Below, piece by piece: positions 1 to 11,226 of a DNA stretch of 64,000 nucleotides (positions are counted from its first letter, which is position 1; every line of letters starts with the position of its first letter). The stretch is from contig OZ038423.1 of the NCBI GenBank assembly GCA_964036155.1, positions 48,065,249 through 48,129,248 of the forward strand, in the 5' to 3' direction. Position numbers and translations under genes: made by a program. Under the pieces are notes generated by a model. It was not told where the DNA came from, did no database searches, and was given only the letters and a program-made list of their open reading frames with translations. This DNA comes from Diploscapter coronatus (lineage: Eukaryota; Nematoda; Chromadorea; Rhabditida; Rhabditidae).

Positions 1-1898
1 CCAGGGTGGCCAGCCTCACCGTCGCGACCTTCAATTTGTTTTTATTTCAAATAAAAATTGGCGTAGCTTGAAGTTTCTACCTGGCAATCCATCGTGTCCC
101 TTGATGCCCGGCAGTCCACGGGGTCTTAAAACGACGAAATTCGAATAATATAAATTATAGGTTAAATTTAAAAAGTCCATATTCGTCACTTAAAGTTAAA
201 TTTATATCGATAAAAAACTTATCTGGTCTTCCAAGGGCTCCAGGAGGGCCATGAAATTAAATATTCTTATTTGTTTTATTTGAATAAATATCTTACTGGT
301 GGTCCCATCGGACAATTGAAGCAACCTGAGCTCTCACGCTGAAATTATATCGTTAAATAATTCGAAAATCGAAAAAAATAAATGAATTTTTTGGTGTTAT
401 ATATTCATGATATATGTTACTTTTCTCAATAATAACTCATATTTGTGATAAATATGGAAAAGTAGGACAATTAAAATAGTTTTATCATCATGGCGTATGG
501 GTGGTAGGGAAATTTGGGACCTTATTCATTCGATTTCGAGGGTCTTTACTGAATTAGCCATATTTATTACCTGAGGCGCGATATCATCAGCGTCAACTCC
601 CTTCTTTCCTGCTTCACCGGGAATTCCGTCTTAAATAATTCGATTTCAGATCAAGAACCGAGTTAAATTGAACTAACCAGGGCCTGCTTCACCGGAGATT
701 CCTTTCGGTCATGAAATAGTTTAGATTATCTCAGAAGTTATTCAATTTTTTAAAATACAATTTATGTTTATCAAAACCGCGATTTATCTAAGGATAATTT
801 AAAAGATGCTCTTCATCATTTAACCTTTGAGCATGGTGTTGAGTATAATTCTTATGAAAACACAAGCATAGTAATTTCACTACTGATTAAGAAAATTTGT
901 GTCGATTTAGTTGAAATTTCAATCACTTTTCGAAGATCAAGATAAATCTGTTCTATTTCTGAATTAAAAAAAAAAATAAGAAAGAAAGAAAAAGAACTTA
1001 ACTGGCGGTCCAGCTGGACAGTTGTTGTCGGCGTTGCAGTTGCAGGTGGGGCCCTCCCCGTTCGGACCGGGTTCCTTGGCGAACACGGGTGGAGTCGAGG
1101 GCGGTTGGCCGGGAGGGATCGAGGGCGATCCCTCAGGACTCGATTCAGACTCGTAGTTGTTGTTCGCTGAACTCTTTCTGTATATCGCGATAAATTTCGA
1201 AAAGGTTTGGATCCTCATCTCTCTATCAATAAAAAATGCTATGCAGAGAAGAAAGGATTCTTGTTAGATTAGGTATATGTAGTTTTAATGTGCAATTTTG
1301 GACTATTTGAGACTTTCGTTCATACATGAAGGTGGCTTTTCTAATGTTTTTTTAATGATAACATACAATTAGAAATCCGAATAATCATTTCTTGTTCTTT
1401 TTTTAATTGCTTACCTTTCGGCTTGTCGTAGTTATCCTCCTTCTCGTAGGTGTTGTACTCTCGCTTGTGTCTGTTGCGTCGGCTCTGCCCGATGACCATG
1501 ATATCGCGCCATAGGTCGTCGGTCGACATCTAAAGATATATTTATTAGATTTCCGCTTTTGGTCATTTCGTTTAGTTTAGTACTAAATTTCGTGTAATCT
1601 GAATTTAGGAGAATGGAGTTTAAGAAATTTTCTCAGGATAAATTAACTTGGGAGAATATCTATCTAAATTTTTAGGAAAAAAGCAACAAAAGCACGAATT
1701 ATCATGATATGCAATTGTGTCTTAGGTATTTTAAGATCTTAGAATTAAGCTACGAACCCGGAAAATCTGGATTTCGTCCTCCAGCTCGGTCCAGAAGCCT
1801 GTGACGTCCGAGTAGATGGATGCCATCGCCATGAGGCATACCACGAGTGTGATCGCAGAGAGCGACGACGCAAGGAAGGTGGCCGTGTGGACCTTCAT
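1..1898 (-). CDS. Cuticle collagen, N-terminal part (runs off left edge)
   Basis: Structural protein of the nematode cuticle, secreted and assembled as a Gly-X-Y triple helix. The first exon (start at 1898) carries the collagen N-terminal membrane-spanning domain: MKVHTATFLASSLSAIT followed by a hydrophobic stretch and an aromatic/acidic FWTELEDEI segment. The exon at about 1529-1413 holds RRNRHKREY, which resembles the subtilisin-like processing region. Next comes a Pro/Ser/Gly-rich exon ending in a cysteine cluster, CNCNADNNCPAGPP, then short Gly-X-Y exons at about 700-672, 630-572, 340-296, 250-222, 125-110 and 30-1, with a second cysteine pair (CFNCPMGPP). The gene continues beyond base 1. 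Three intron boundaries are odd: the acceptors near 711-713 and 251-253 read TTTCAT rather than TTTCAG, and the donor near 221 reads ATAAG rather than GTAAG. It could be a decaying copy. Family assignment is secure; integrity is not. Confidence 0.9.
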
Positions 1899-3296
1899 TC
1901 TGAAATTCAGAACATGAAATTTAGACAAAATGGGAAGATTTTATTGTTTGCGAGGATTATACGGGTTGAATACAAGTGAAGAATGATAAAATGATTAAGA
2001 GGTGAAATTATTCAGCATATAACGTAAGAATATTGAATATGTTTATTAAAAATCTTGACTAAATATAATTTTAAAAATGTCGATGATAGACCGGTCGAAG
2101 GTAGAACATCTCTAGCACTTACAGTGCCAAAGTATTAAAAAATAGTGAATTCATAAATTCATGATGAAGTTGGATATGTTCAAATAAGCTGCGATCTTTG
2201 AAACTATTGAAATTTTACTTCAAGTAAGCGATGTTCAATTTAAAAATAAAATCTAGAAAAGAAGGTGAAAGATATCTGTATAAAAATCTCGATTTCACTT
2301 TCCACTTCTCGAAGCAAAAGCCATCTGCCGCGAAAGACCGTCCTTTTATAATTCTTAGGAGAAAATGCGAAAATGGGTCAGGAAAAGTCCTTCTTCTGAA
2401 GGAAAGAAATCGACCGTTTGGGAGAAGCCTGGAGATAAAAAGAGAATTAGCCGGGAAAACTTGCTAAGGGCAGATTTCCATCCGAAGCGTAAATTGGGAA
2501 AATGCTTACATCAGAAGAATGAATAAACGGTGACGTAGTATAATTTCAAGGTTTTATCAAATTTCATCAAGACAAGTTGATATGCTATAAAAATGTCACA
2601 GCGATGGACACACTTGAAAAATACAATTATCTAGAAGAACAAGTAAGAAAAGGTAATTGGATAATTAAAGAAGAGTCAATAAAAAATTTTAATTTGTGAT
2701 GCCAATCAACGACGTGTGCGATGTTCAATACTGAGCGCAAATGCAGATTTGACAATAGAAAATCGAAAGTGATTATATGAAAGAGTGTTGCCGTAGTTCA
2801 AAATAGCTTTGTTTTTAACAGTCATACTGAATAACAAAATTGCTTTCATACGAAGAAAAAACAAAATAAATTTGAATAAAGTAGGATGTTTTTTTCTGAG
2901 TCAGTTTTCACCACAGATCATGGATTCAAACTCGCTGTTTTTGCATTCTAAGTTATCAATCATCGACCATATATAAGTCAAAATAAGAAAAAATAACACA
3001 ATTTTATTCAACAAAGAAAATAAATAATATACCTGGTGATACGAGGTGTACATTTGCGTTCTTTATAACCGATAAGTAAATACACGGATAGTTTTATTTC
3101 ACCATGCATCTTCAAGTGTTAGGAATCGATTTTAGTCTGATAAGAATTGCGAAGCATCAATTTAGTAGTTGCATTCTCTTTTCTTCAATGACGAATTTCA
3201 AGCTCGCTAATTGCAAACTTTCTCATTCAATCAATACTCTTCTACTATTCCATTTTGAAATAATACTATGGTGATTGTTTAGGTCTCTTAACAAAG
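1899..3296. other. Intergenic region upstream of collagen and F-box/kelch gene
   Basis: Divergent spacer between the minus-strand collagen and the plus-strand F-box/kelch gene, so both promoters should lie here. An open frame at 2231-2467 has no recognisable similarity and no supporting splice context, so I do not call it a gene. The stretch 2720-3030 is a dispersed repeat, listed separately. I see nothing else. Confidence 0.5.
2720..3030 (+). repeat. Dispersed repeat, copy 1 (about 310 bp)
   Basis: Closely matches 25931-26233 in the same orientation. Shared blocks include AATCGAAAGTGATTATATGA, TCATACTGAATAACAAAATT and ACCACAGATCATGGATTCAA. The copies differ by small indels and scattered substitutions. 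No long open frame and no obvious terminal inverted repeat; nature unknown. The first copy lies upstream of the kelch pair and the second upstream of the receptor-duplication debris. Confidence 0.8.
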
Positions 3297-4551
3297 ATGT
3301 TAGCCAATTTACCAGTCGAAATTATATTGTTGATCTGCAAATATCCCGAATTCAAAGATCTGGGACAGTTGGCCTGGACTACCAAGCGAATGATGCACAT
3401 AATCAAGAAATATCTGCCGATAGTGCTCGAGAGGAAAATTTTATTCTATCGTAGGAAAATACCCTTTGTATGAGCGAAAATTAACTTTAGTATTTAGTAT
3501 CTTATGAAAACGGCGAAATTAGAGAAGGAACAATTTGTCTGTTTGATTCGCATAATATTTCTGTTGATTATATGACTAAATTTACTAATAATTTATCATC
3601 ATATGAAGTAGCAACAACAAAAGATAAGGTAGATTATTTTATTTGGTATCGTCAATTTTGTAATTTTAGATTTTTGCATTGAACAGTAAAGAAGAAATAT
3701 TTGAAATTTTTAATCGGAATGATCGAGAGACCACTAGAGGTAGCATTATAAAAATCAGTAGATTGGTTTAATTTTATTCCATTCTTTGCAGGACCAGATC
3801 CTCATGAATGGCGTGCATATGCATCTGTGGCTTATTTCAAAGACAAATTGTATTATTTGGGTGGAGAGGATCCTAAAACAGGGGAATATACGAATCGTGT
3901 GGATGTAAGAAGATCGAATGAAAGTCCATGAAATAATTTATTCAGGTTTTAATAGATAGAAAATGGCAAACAGGACCTACATTTCCTCTTCCAATTAATC
4001 GTGCCCTAACAATAACATGCGATGAAACTTTATGCGGTCACATTATAGCATATTCATTATTGTAATTATGGGTATTCAGTTATTGATGGACTTAATGGTG
4101 GAAAAATATATCGATTATCAGTCGATGAACGGGAATGGATTGAAATCGGAGAGATTCCAGAAAGACGAATTTTTTTTGGAGTCGCATTGTTAAATGGAAG
4201 AATTTACATAACTGGGGGATTTAAGTCGTTAATTTTGTATGATAAATAATGTATCATTATATATTTAGTCATGAAGTATTAAAATCCTGTCTGTGTTTCG
4301 ACCCCTTAGCTCCAGTTGACAGTCGAATTTCTCAAATCGCTGATATGAATTATGTAAGATATCGTCACTTGCTTGTTAATGCGAATGGAAAATTGTATAC
4401 AATCGGAGGGTGAGTTGAGATTTTGCATATCTTTATACCAAATATTTGTTAACCTGGGTTTCACAGATTTTTGGATGGAATTTTTTGTAATTCAATCGAG
4501 GAATACGATCCACAAACGAATAAATGGCGTGAAGTCGGGAAATTAACATAA
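3297..4551 (+). CDS. F-box/kelch-repeat protein (317 aa)
   Basis: Probable substrate adaptor of an SCF-type ubiquitin ligase. Exons: 3297-3467, 3491-3628, 3670-3739, 3792-3904, 3946-4036, 4080-4224, 4269-4409, 4467-4551; they sum to 954 nt with consistent phases. Exon 1 encodes an F-box at residues 2-40 (MLANLPVEIILLICKYPEF, then LGQLAWTTKRM). The rest is kelch propeller with YYLGGEDP, IYITGGF and YTIGG strands, each followed by a W motif (DEREW, NKWREVG). The fifth intron starts GTCACATT and ends ATTCAG. A TGTTTAG acceptor-like motif lies about 20 nt before the ATG. It is a tandem paralog of 5591-6806; the downstream exons have the same phases and mostly the same lengths. The F-box call rests on the pattern L-P-E-I-I/L with following hydrophobics. 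Confidence 0.88.
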
Positions 4552-5590
4552 AATAAAACTTGGTTATAATAATCTCAGATTCCATATAAATTTTATTCAA
4601 TAAAATGTGAAATAATAATTTAACTTCAATGCGCATGATACAGACAACTCTCGAATAAGTCCAAGAGTGATGGAGGGATAATTGCAACTGAAAGGAGTTT
4701 TGAAATTGTCGCAATATGATTTAGGATGCGTTATCCACTAAAATCTTTGGTGGATAACGCTACGCACCCTTCCAATTCATGTTGTGACAATTCCATAACG
4801 CCGTCATTCCTATCATTTTTGTTCAGTGCAGTAATTCCGTGCACTTCAGGCCATCAACCGCCCGTCTGCTCAGTCAACCTTCTTCAGTAAGTGGATGCAG
4901 CGTCAAGCTTCCCAGGTACAAACATTTTGGAACATCTATGAAGAATATTTCTATCGGATTCTAAAGAATCCATTATAAATAATTTATTTCTCATCAAATT
5001 ACCAAAATACTAAGTTAATTCAGAAGTTCAAAAGTTCTGTCGGAAAATGTTTACATTCGAAATTATTTTTATATATCGAGTTTATTACCGTGGACGGACG
5101 ACGTGAAACAGAAAAACTTAGATCGCTAATATCGGACCATCCGTCATGAGTATAAAGTCCACAATCGTGTTTGGTTCATTGAGCTCTCTTAATAGACAAC
5201 TTATTTTTCTGTCAAACAGCCGGGCATCGGCTTTCAAATGGCTGCATTTTCTCACTTTGATTTATATCAAGAGCTCAATGTCTTCGTTCTATCAAGTTCA
5301 TTGAAACAATCCAGCAGAAAGAAGCCAATTTTCCTATCAATAAGTTCGAAAAAAGAGAAACCTGGACAGTATACATTCTTGTCTTTAGGGTTATCTACAG
5401 CACTATTTTCGTGGGGTATTTTAAGAACCATTTTTGTAATCGTGGTATAAAGCGAAAAGGGCTTGACGCAGATTTGCATAAATCTGCAATATACTGTTGC
5501 TAGAGTCCGTGTCAAGTCTTTCTTTCACTATACAAATAGTGCTATTTATTTATCTTTCACATATTTAATGATGGTTTGAATTTTCCCAGG
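4552..5590. other. Spacer between the two kelch genes, with a possible leader exon
   Basis: Contains a perfect 11-bp-stem hairpin at 4728-4760 (listed separately). A short exon-like segment at 4850-4915 is flanked by ..CTTCAG and GTACA, is open in frame and contains an internal strong donor GTAAGTGG at 4886. It could be a 5' leader exon of the downstream secreted kelch gene or a relic of another gene. Overlapping open frames on both strands at 5238-5515 show no recognisable features and I leave them uncalled. Confidence 0.35.
4728..4760. repeat. Perfect inverted repeat (hairpin)
   Basis: GCGTTATCCAC at 4728-4738 is exactly complemented by GTGGATAACGC at 4750-4760 around an 11-nt loop. It lies about 180 bp past the stop of the F-box/kelch gene. 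It could be a 3' processing or terminator-like structure, or the remains of a small transposon. Confidence 0.75.
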
Positions 5591-6806
5591 ATGTTCCTCT
5601 TCTTGGTGGCCGGTCTTCTGTTCGCTGACGCCGCTGCGAAGCCCGAACTCACTCCACAAGCTAGTGGAAATAAAACTCCAATCTATTGTAAGTGACTAAT
5701 ATTTATTCAAAATACAATGAAAAGGCATTATTATTGGTCATTTAGTTCTTTATGAGAATAATAATGGTAATTATGAAGGAAGAATTGGTCTGTTTGACTC
5801 GCAGAATTATTCTGTCGAAAAGATTGCAAAGTTTAATACAAATTATTATCTTGGCTATGAAATAGCAACTACACAGAATAAAGTAGGTTCTTATGCTCGT
5901 TACTTTAAATAATTTCTTATACTTCAGATTTTTGGAATTGATAGCACAGATGAATCATTTGAAATATATGACCTGAGTACTCGACAAATTTCAAAAGGTC
6001 TTATCAACAAATCCACGAATGATCGATTCAAAGAATTTTACAGGGCCAGCTCCTCCTGAATGGCGTATTGGTGCATCTGTGGCTTATTACAAAAACAAAG
6101 TGTATAATTTGGGCGGAGAGGATCCTAAAACAAGGAAAAATACGAACCGAGTTGATGTAAGAAGGTCGAATGAAAGTCCATGAAATAATTAATTCAGGTT
6201 TTAATAGATGGAAAATGGCAAACAGGACCTGCTTTTCCTCGACCAATTAGTGGTTATGCTCAAACAATAACATTCGATGGAATTTTATACGGTCACATTA
6301 TAGCATATTCATTATCATTATTGTAATTATGGATATTCAGTTATTGATAATGGCGAAAGTGGAAAGATATATCGATTATCAGACGATGAACGGGAATGGA
6401 TTGAAATTGGAGAAAGTGAAGAGCGTTTTGATTCTGCAATCGCAACGTTAAATGGAAAAATTTACATAACTGGAGGACGGAAGTCGTTAATTTTGTATGA
6501 TAAATAATGTATCATTATATGTTTAGTAAAGGAGTATTCAAATCCTGTCTGTGTTTCGACCCCTCAGCTCCAGTTGGCAGTCGAATTTCTCAAATCGCTG
6601 ATATGAATTATGCAAGACATAAACATTCACCCATTGCCGCTAACGGGAAATTGTATGCAATTGGAGGGTAAGCTGAAATTTTGCATATCTTTATACAAGA
6701 TATTTGTTAACTTAGATTTCAAGATGCATATGAAACTTTTTGCAATTCAATCGAGGAATACGATCCACAAACGAATGAATGGCGTATAGTCGGAAAATTT
6801 GCATAA
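5591..6806 (+). CDS. Kelch-repeat protein with predicted signal peptide (301 aa)
   Basis: Paralog of 3297-4551 but with a different first exon. Exons: 5591-5687, 5725-5882, 5928-5997, 6044-6156, 6198-6291, 6341-6482, 6527-6667, 6716-6806; total 906 nt, phases consistent. Exon 1 encodes MFLFLVAGLLFADAAAKPE, a typical secretion signal with a likely cut after ADA or AAA, then a Pro/Thr-rich linker. No F-box is present. Kelch strands follow (YNLGGEDP, IYITGGR, YAIGG, with NEWRIVG at the end). The ATG sits immediately after TTTTCCCAGG, a trans-splice-like acceptor. So this copy should enter the secretory pathway, unlike its neighbour. The start is well supported by the acceptor and the signal peptide. 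Confidence 0.87.
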
Positions 6807-6874
6807 AATAGAACTTGATTATAATAATCCCCGATTTCATATAGAATTTTATTCGATAAAATGTGAAATAATAA

Positions 6875-7135
6875 GAGCGATGTAGCACAGTGATTGTGTC
6901 TTAATGCCTAGAGCAGAGTCTCAAGTTTGCTTCCATCCCGACCCAAACCAAGGGGTTAAGAAATGTTGGTAGTGGATAAAACCACGAAAAATTTGCTTAA
7001 AAATCCCTCGGCTATTGCACACAACAACCGTCTGTCCTCGGAGCGGGCCACTAGTCCTGTGTGGCTAGGATAGACCGGCTGTCCTATTACAGAGAGTAAT
7101 CGACCCCACCTAGTGGAAATAAGGCTAGGAAAAAA
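6875..7135 (+). mobile_element. SINE-like retroelement, tRNA-derived head, copy 1
   Basis: About 260 bp, matching 19882-20136 closely in the same orientation. The 5' end looks like a tRNA: TAGCACAGTGATTG resembles a pol III A box, and CAAGTTTGCTTCC about 35 nt later resembles a degenerate B box. The body shares AAGAAATGTTGGTAGTGGAT, AAAATCCCTCGGCT, TTGCACACAACA and CCTGTGTGGCTAGGAT with copy 2. No coding capacity. The two copies differ by point changes and short indels, as expected for independent insertions. Confidence 0.7.
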
Positions 7136-7228
7136 TCGCGCATGTTAGTGTTTTACTTTGAATGGGATAGCTAAAATTATCTATGCGAATATAGTATCAA
7201 AATTTTAGCAAAAAATGCAAAAGGGATT

Positions 7229-7314
7229 TCCGCCGGGGTGGAATCGAACCTCCGACATTTCGATGAATGCACACTACTACAGTCGAATGCTACTGCCAAC
7301 TGAGCTACCGGCGG
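7229..7314 (-). tRNA. tRNA-Tyr (anticodon GTA) with 12-nt intron
   Basis: The 7-bp acceptor stem is perfect: CCGCCGG (5') with CCGGCGG (3'), discriminator A. The anticodon stem TTCGA/TCGAA is perfect. Between its arms lies CTGTAG, a 12-nt intron, then A, giving loop CTGTAGA with anticodon GTA; an intron one base 3' of the anticodon is usual for tRNA-Tyr. The D stem GCTC/TAGC has one C-T mismatch and the T stem GGAGG/CCACC one central A-A mismatch around loop TTCGATT. These two mismatches may mean a weak or pseudogenised copy. It overlaps no gene. Confidence 0.8.
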
Positions 7315-8206
7315 CTGAAAGAATGCCTGCAAAGGCGGCATTCATGTCTGCATCATAAAACCAGAAATGTCATGTAATAATGGAAGAAGGGGGAGAAGCA
7401 TGCTTGAGGTGTTTGAAGAGCGCTAGTCAGAGCGTGAGAAAGAGAACGTCTATTTGTTGTGAAGTTTACCTACTAGAATTTGTAAAGCACACCAGCTTTT
7501 GAAACATAGGTGAAAGCAGAGAAAATGAGTAAAATTAGAAAAAAAAATGATGAAGGGCAGAATCTCCAAGAGATCAATAAAAGGTATCTACTTACTGAAA
7601 AGTTCAATAGGATTATAAATAAATAACTCGAACTTTTTCCTTCGCAGGTGGAGCTTCAAGGAGCGAAACAACTGGTAGTCTGACGGAGCAAGGCCCGGTG
7701 AGCACGGTGGGTGGGTGACTGAGTGCCAATCGAGCTCTGTAATTTTCTGGTGGGTATTCGACTCATTTCTAGGAAATTCTAGATTTTTAAAATTTTTGGT
7801 GCAGGATTTTCGTAACAGTCTAATATTTATCAAAAAGCTGATTATTCTTTACAAGTACGAAGCTTATTAAATTTACTATGATTATGATCTAGTAATAATC
7901 ATCATTTTGACATTTGCAACCAACGAATCATCTTTAATGGATAGTCTATCTAGTTGAGACGATGTTACAACTTATCATGCAATGTGATGATAAATAATAT
8001 TAAGAAAAAATTGTTTATTATTTAATATCAGGAACAATAATGTAAAAATCCTAATACCCGTTTAGTTAACATTTTGATTTTTTATAATGTGGTTTTTCGA
8101 GTTTCTGCATTCAGTTTACGACTTAAAGATATGACAGCCACTCTTCCAGTTATGTTGATTTCTTCCCTGAGCTTCAAATTAGTTTAAAATTTTTTAAAAA
8201 AACGAC
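7315..8206. other. Spacer with mariner remnant only
   Basis: Between tRNA-Tyr and the 3' end of the Srh-like receptor. Apart from the transposase fragment at 7627-7743, I find no conserved open frame or structure. Confidence 0.5.
7627..7743 (-). pseudogene. mariner-family transposase fragment
   Basis: The minus-strand frame contains a stretch typical of the mariner transposase C-terminal catalytic region, THPPCSPGLAPSDYQLF, followed by SLKLHLRRKKF. The aspartate of APSDY corresponds to the third catalytic acidic residue of the D,D34D group. The upstream half of the transposase and terminal repeats are not visible, so this is a short dead relic. Confidence 0.75.
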
Positions 8207-10044
8207 TTACTTTTTCTCCCTTCTAAATATGCACTGGATCATGCTCAATGCAGCTTCCCTTACATAGTTCAGGAATAAGATCATGTAGAGCTCATAAAGT
8301 ATCCCCGTAGAAGATAAAGTTAGAATTACTGCATTAACCAGGTCTAAATATCCTGATTACTGTCTTTTTTCAAATTAAAAAATAATTTACTTTGTGCATA
8401 AATGTTGTAGATAAAAAGAACAACTAGTATCGCAATTGGCACTGACATGAATGAAAATAGTACGACGATCTAAATTAAAAAAAAATATTTGTAAAAGTTA
8501 CGAAAATATACCTGCATAATCGAATCTTTCATAAGCATAATTTCCATTCGACTCTTCGCAGTTGATGAATTTCGTCGAAATTTACGCATTTCGGTATAAG
8601 TTAGTCGGGCGATATAAATAATAACTGAAAATGGACTATTCGAAAACCGCATGATATCAAGACCTCAAGACATGCGAAATAGAGTATGGCTTGGGTAGGG
8701 TATTGGCTGATAGGATTTCTTTTACCACACTATTTCTCATGTCGCGTGGTTTACAAGTTGCCTTTTAGAAATTTTAACGGTATTTTTGAATGATTCAAAT
8801 TTCAATAATTCAAACTCAAAACGACCTTTTCATTAAAAAATATTACCTATTCCAATCACGCCCAGAAACGCGATCCATCGCATAGCGAAATCGACGACAA
8901 TTCTTTCCCAATAAGCTCCTGTCGTGAATCTGCTGTCGGCCGTTTTATTCGCAGTCCCGTAGCCACAAGCACCCACTTCCTTTATTGACTCATAGCAGGT
9001 GTAGTTCTGAAAAATAAACAAGTGTAGAAATTTTACCTGTTTCATTCTGATCACAAAACAGTGATTAAAATAAATTCATCTTAGACACTTCCTGTTTATC
9101 TGATTACGGTAAAAATGCGCTTTGATGTTTTTAGAATGAGCCAGGAGCGTTAAAATTATGTTTCGAGTGTATTTGTTTTTATTTTTATTTAAGAAAAAGG
9201 CTAGAAGTTAGAACGTTTGGAATATCGATTTCTCGGAATTTCAGTCAAATTTACTCCGAATATTTTTTAAATTAAATTGAAAAACTTGAGTATATATGGA
9301 GGAAAACCTTACAACATATCGATCCCAGATCTTCTGATTACAAAATAGTCCATTTTGATATCGGATATTATCGTAAATATGAATAAATGGACCGCCAATA
9401 AAAATGCAAAATATGATTTTTGTGGCGATGTTGATCACGATAAATTGTATGGACTTTTTCTTATAACTAACGATGGCCTTCAAGCGAGCGAGAAACATTT
9501 CACTAAAAATTTCAGAATATTCTTCAATTCACTACGGAAAATTACGTGATAACAGCCATTGATAAAAATATAGATGAGATTAGGAGATCAATTTGGTTGG
9601 CTGGATTTATGCCCAAATAATTTAATAGCCCTTCGGTTTTCAGTAGTAAAAATGGAGAATAAAACTGCACTCTCAAACCTGAAAATGATTAGTTTCACAA
9701 AAAATTCATGATTTAAATGGTATTCCGTGCTTTTCTAGATGACTTTTTAATTTGGAATCGACATTTTTGCTCAATTTGAATTCAAACTAGACTCGAAATC
9801 AGTAAATTTTCACAACTTTAAAGTTGGCCTAAAATGTCTAACCTTCAGTCGGTATAAAAATGCACAAATTCCCGACAAATTGCGATAGAATAAAATAATA
9901 TTTGATGCTCTTGACTCGTTTTGGGCATTTGAATATCATAGCCGGAACCATGAATACTCCCATAGCTGTGGTCACGAAATAGATAACGTGAAGCATTACA
10001 GAATAAACGGGAGTTTCCTTTTGAAACGAGGAACATTCGATCAT
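8207..10044 (-). CDS. Srh-like 7TM chemoreceptor (337 aa)
   Basis: Predicted serpentine chemosensory receptor. Exons (minus): 9843-10044, 9546-9678, 9313-9502, 8847-9006, 8512-8624, 8391-8469, 8207-8343; they total 1014 nt with matching phases and no internal stop. TM1-2 contain IFKCPKRVKSIKYYFILSQ, close to the Srh/Sri/Str pattern of CPK/TPKxMKxVKxxLL. Next come FYSPFLLLKTEGLLNYLG, then TM3/4 (KKKSIQFIVINIATKI), an extracellular loop with several Cys, TM5 into VIIYIARLTYTEM, a third cytoplasmic loop with a charged stretch, TM6 (IVVLFSFMSVPIAILVVLF) and TM7 (LSSTGILYELYMILFL). Length is typical. Assignment to Srh rather than a sister family is by pattern only. Confidence 0.85.
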
Positions 10045-11226
10045 TCTCTTTGCGAATAAACTAACTTTTCGTGCTCTATCAACAGGTATTCGGGAAGTGT
10101 AATTTTTAACTTCAAATTACGGACAAATGCAGTTCAAGGGCACGTAAATATGTTGAGTACTAAACAAATTTGAAAATTATTGCCTTCTTCTATCACTTCA
10201 ACTATATAATTTGTAGGCGAAATCTCGCAAAGACGAATTTAGACTTTGACTGAAAGAGGAAGTTTCACTTGCAGAAAATTAGTATGGGGCATACTGTACG
10301 TGTTTCACTTCCGGATGATTCAACTTGACATTTGGTGGAAAATGATAAATCTCGCTAAAACCATAATGACTGGTTGAAAGATTTACATGACATCATGTAA
10401 TTTCCTCTTTTCTTGAATAGTGATGTGATAAATTGAAGAGCTTCATACGAATAATTATAGAGGTGCACATTTTATTGAATAGACTAAAAAGTGCTGAGAA
10501 GTTTCATTTCCAAAACACAATAATTTTCCTTCGAAATAAATAGCATTAGCTGAAATCTATGCTAATTTATGCATTTCGGAATTTTTCATATCATCTTGGC
10601 TAGCAAAATGAACATTGATGCCGATTTGATTATACACATAATTCTGATAATATGCCACTTTTATTTCAAATTAGTAAATCAGTAGAAATTCCGACTTCGG
10701 TAATATCGTTTCAATGTTCAGGATATTCGAATTTGCATATCTTCATTCCAGCATTTCACTATAAAGATCTAAGAACGTTCTTCATTAGTGATTCTAATAT
10801 TGTAAAGAAATTTCATAGGTCATAGACTCAAACAATTCAATTCTAGTTCCAGTTTTATCTCACATAATTCAATTTTATTTTGAGTTTATTCTAATTTTCA
10901 AACCTAAAACCCGTATCGGATTCGGAATATCGTTCATCCTGTTTTGCCAGTTCATAAACATGCACATTATTATTATTATTATTCAGATATGCTAATTTCA
11001 TATTTTGGTAGCCTGTAATTGATTGAAGAAAAGTGCCAAAAATCAATTTTCTTTTCAATCTACTGGCAAAGTGACTATGTGACTATTCTTCTCTTCTATT
11101 TCCACGCAGTCTTCCCCACTTTCGAAAGTGTCTAGCCATCTTTTCTCCCTATTCTATTATGCACTAGTCAATACGGTCCAGGATATCTCAATCACTCCTC
11201 ATTTGTTCCCCCTGCCAGCGACTCAT
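10045..11226. other. Intergenic region, AT-rich
   Basis: Upstream of the Srh-like receptor and of the U1 gene, so it should contain both promoters. A short ATT microsatellite is at about 10968-10983. I see no conserved open frame. The snRNA proximal element should lie roughly 60 bp before 11227, but I cannot identify it with confidence. Confidence 0.5.

Noticed and set aside
2231..2467. 78-codon plus-strand open frame in the collagen upstream region
   Set aside because: Basic composition only, no recognisable motif and no splice-site or acceptor context; likely chance.
5238..5515. Overlapping open frames on both strands between the kelch genes
   Set aside because: They cannot both be coding, neither shows a motif, and neither joins the kelch exons in phase.
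10968..10983. ATT-repeat tract as possible CRISPR or functional repeat
   Set aside because: Ordinary microsatellite; nothing in the window resembles a CRISPR array, as expected for a eukaryote.
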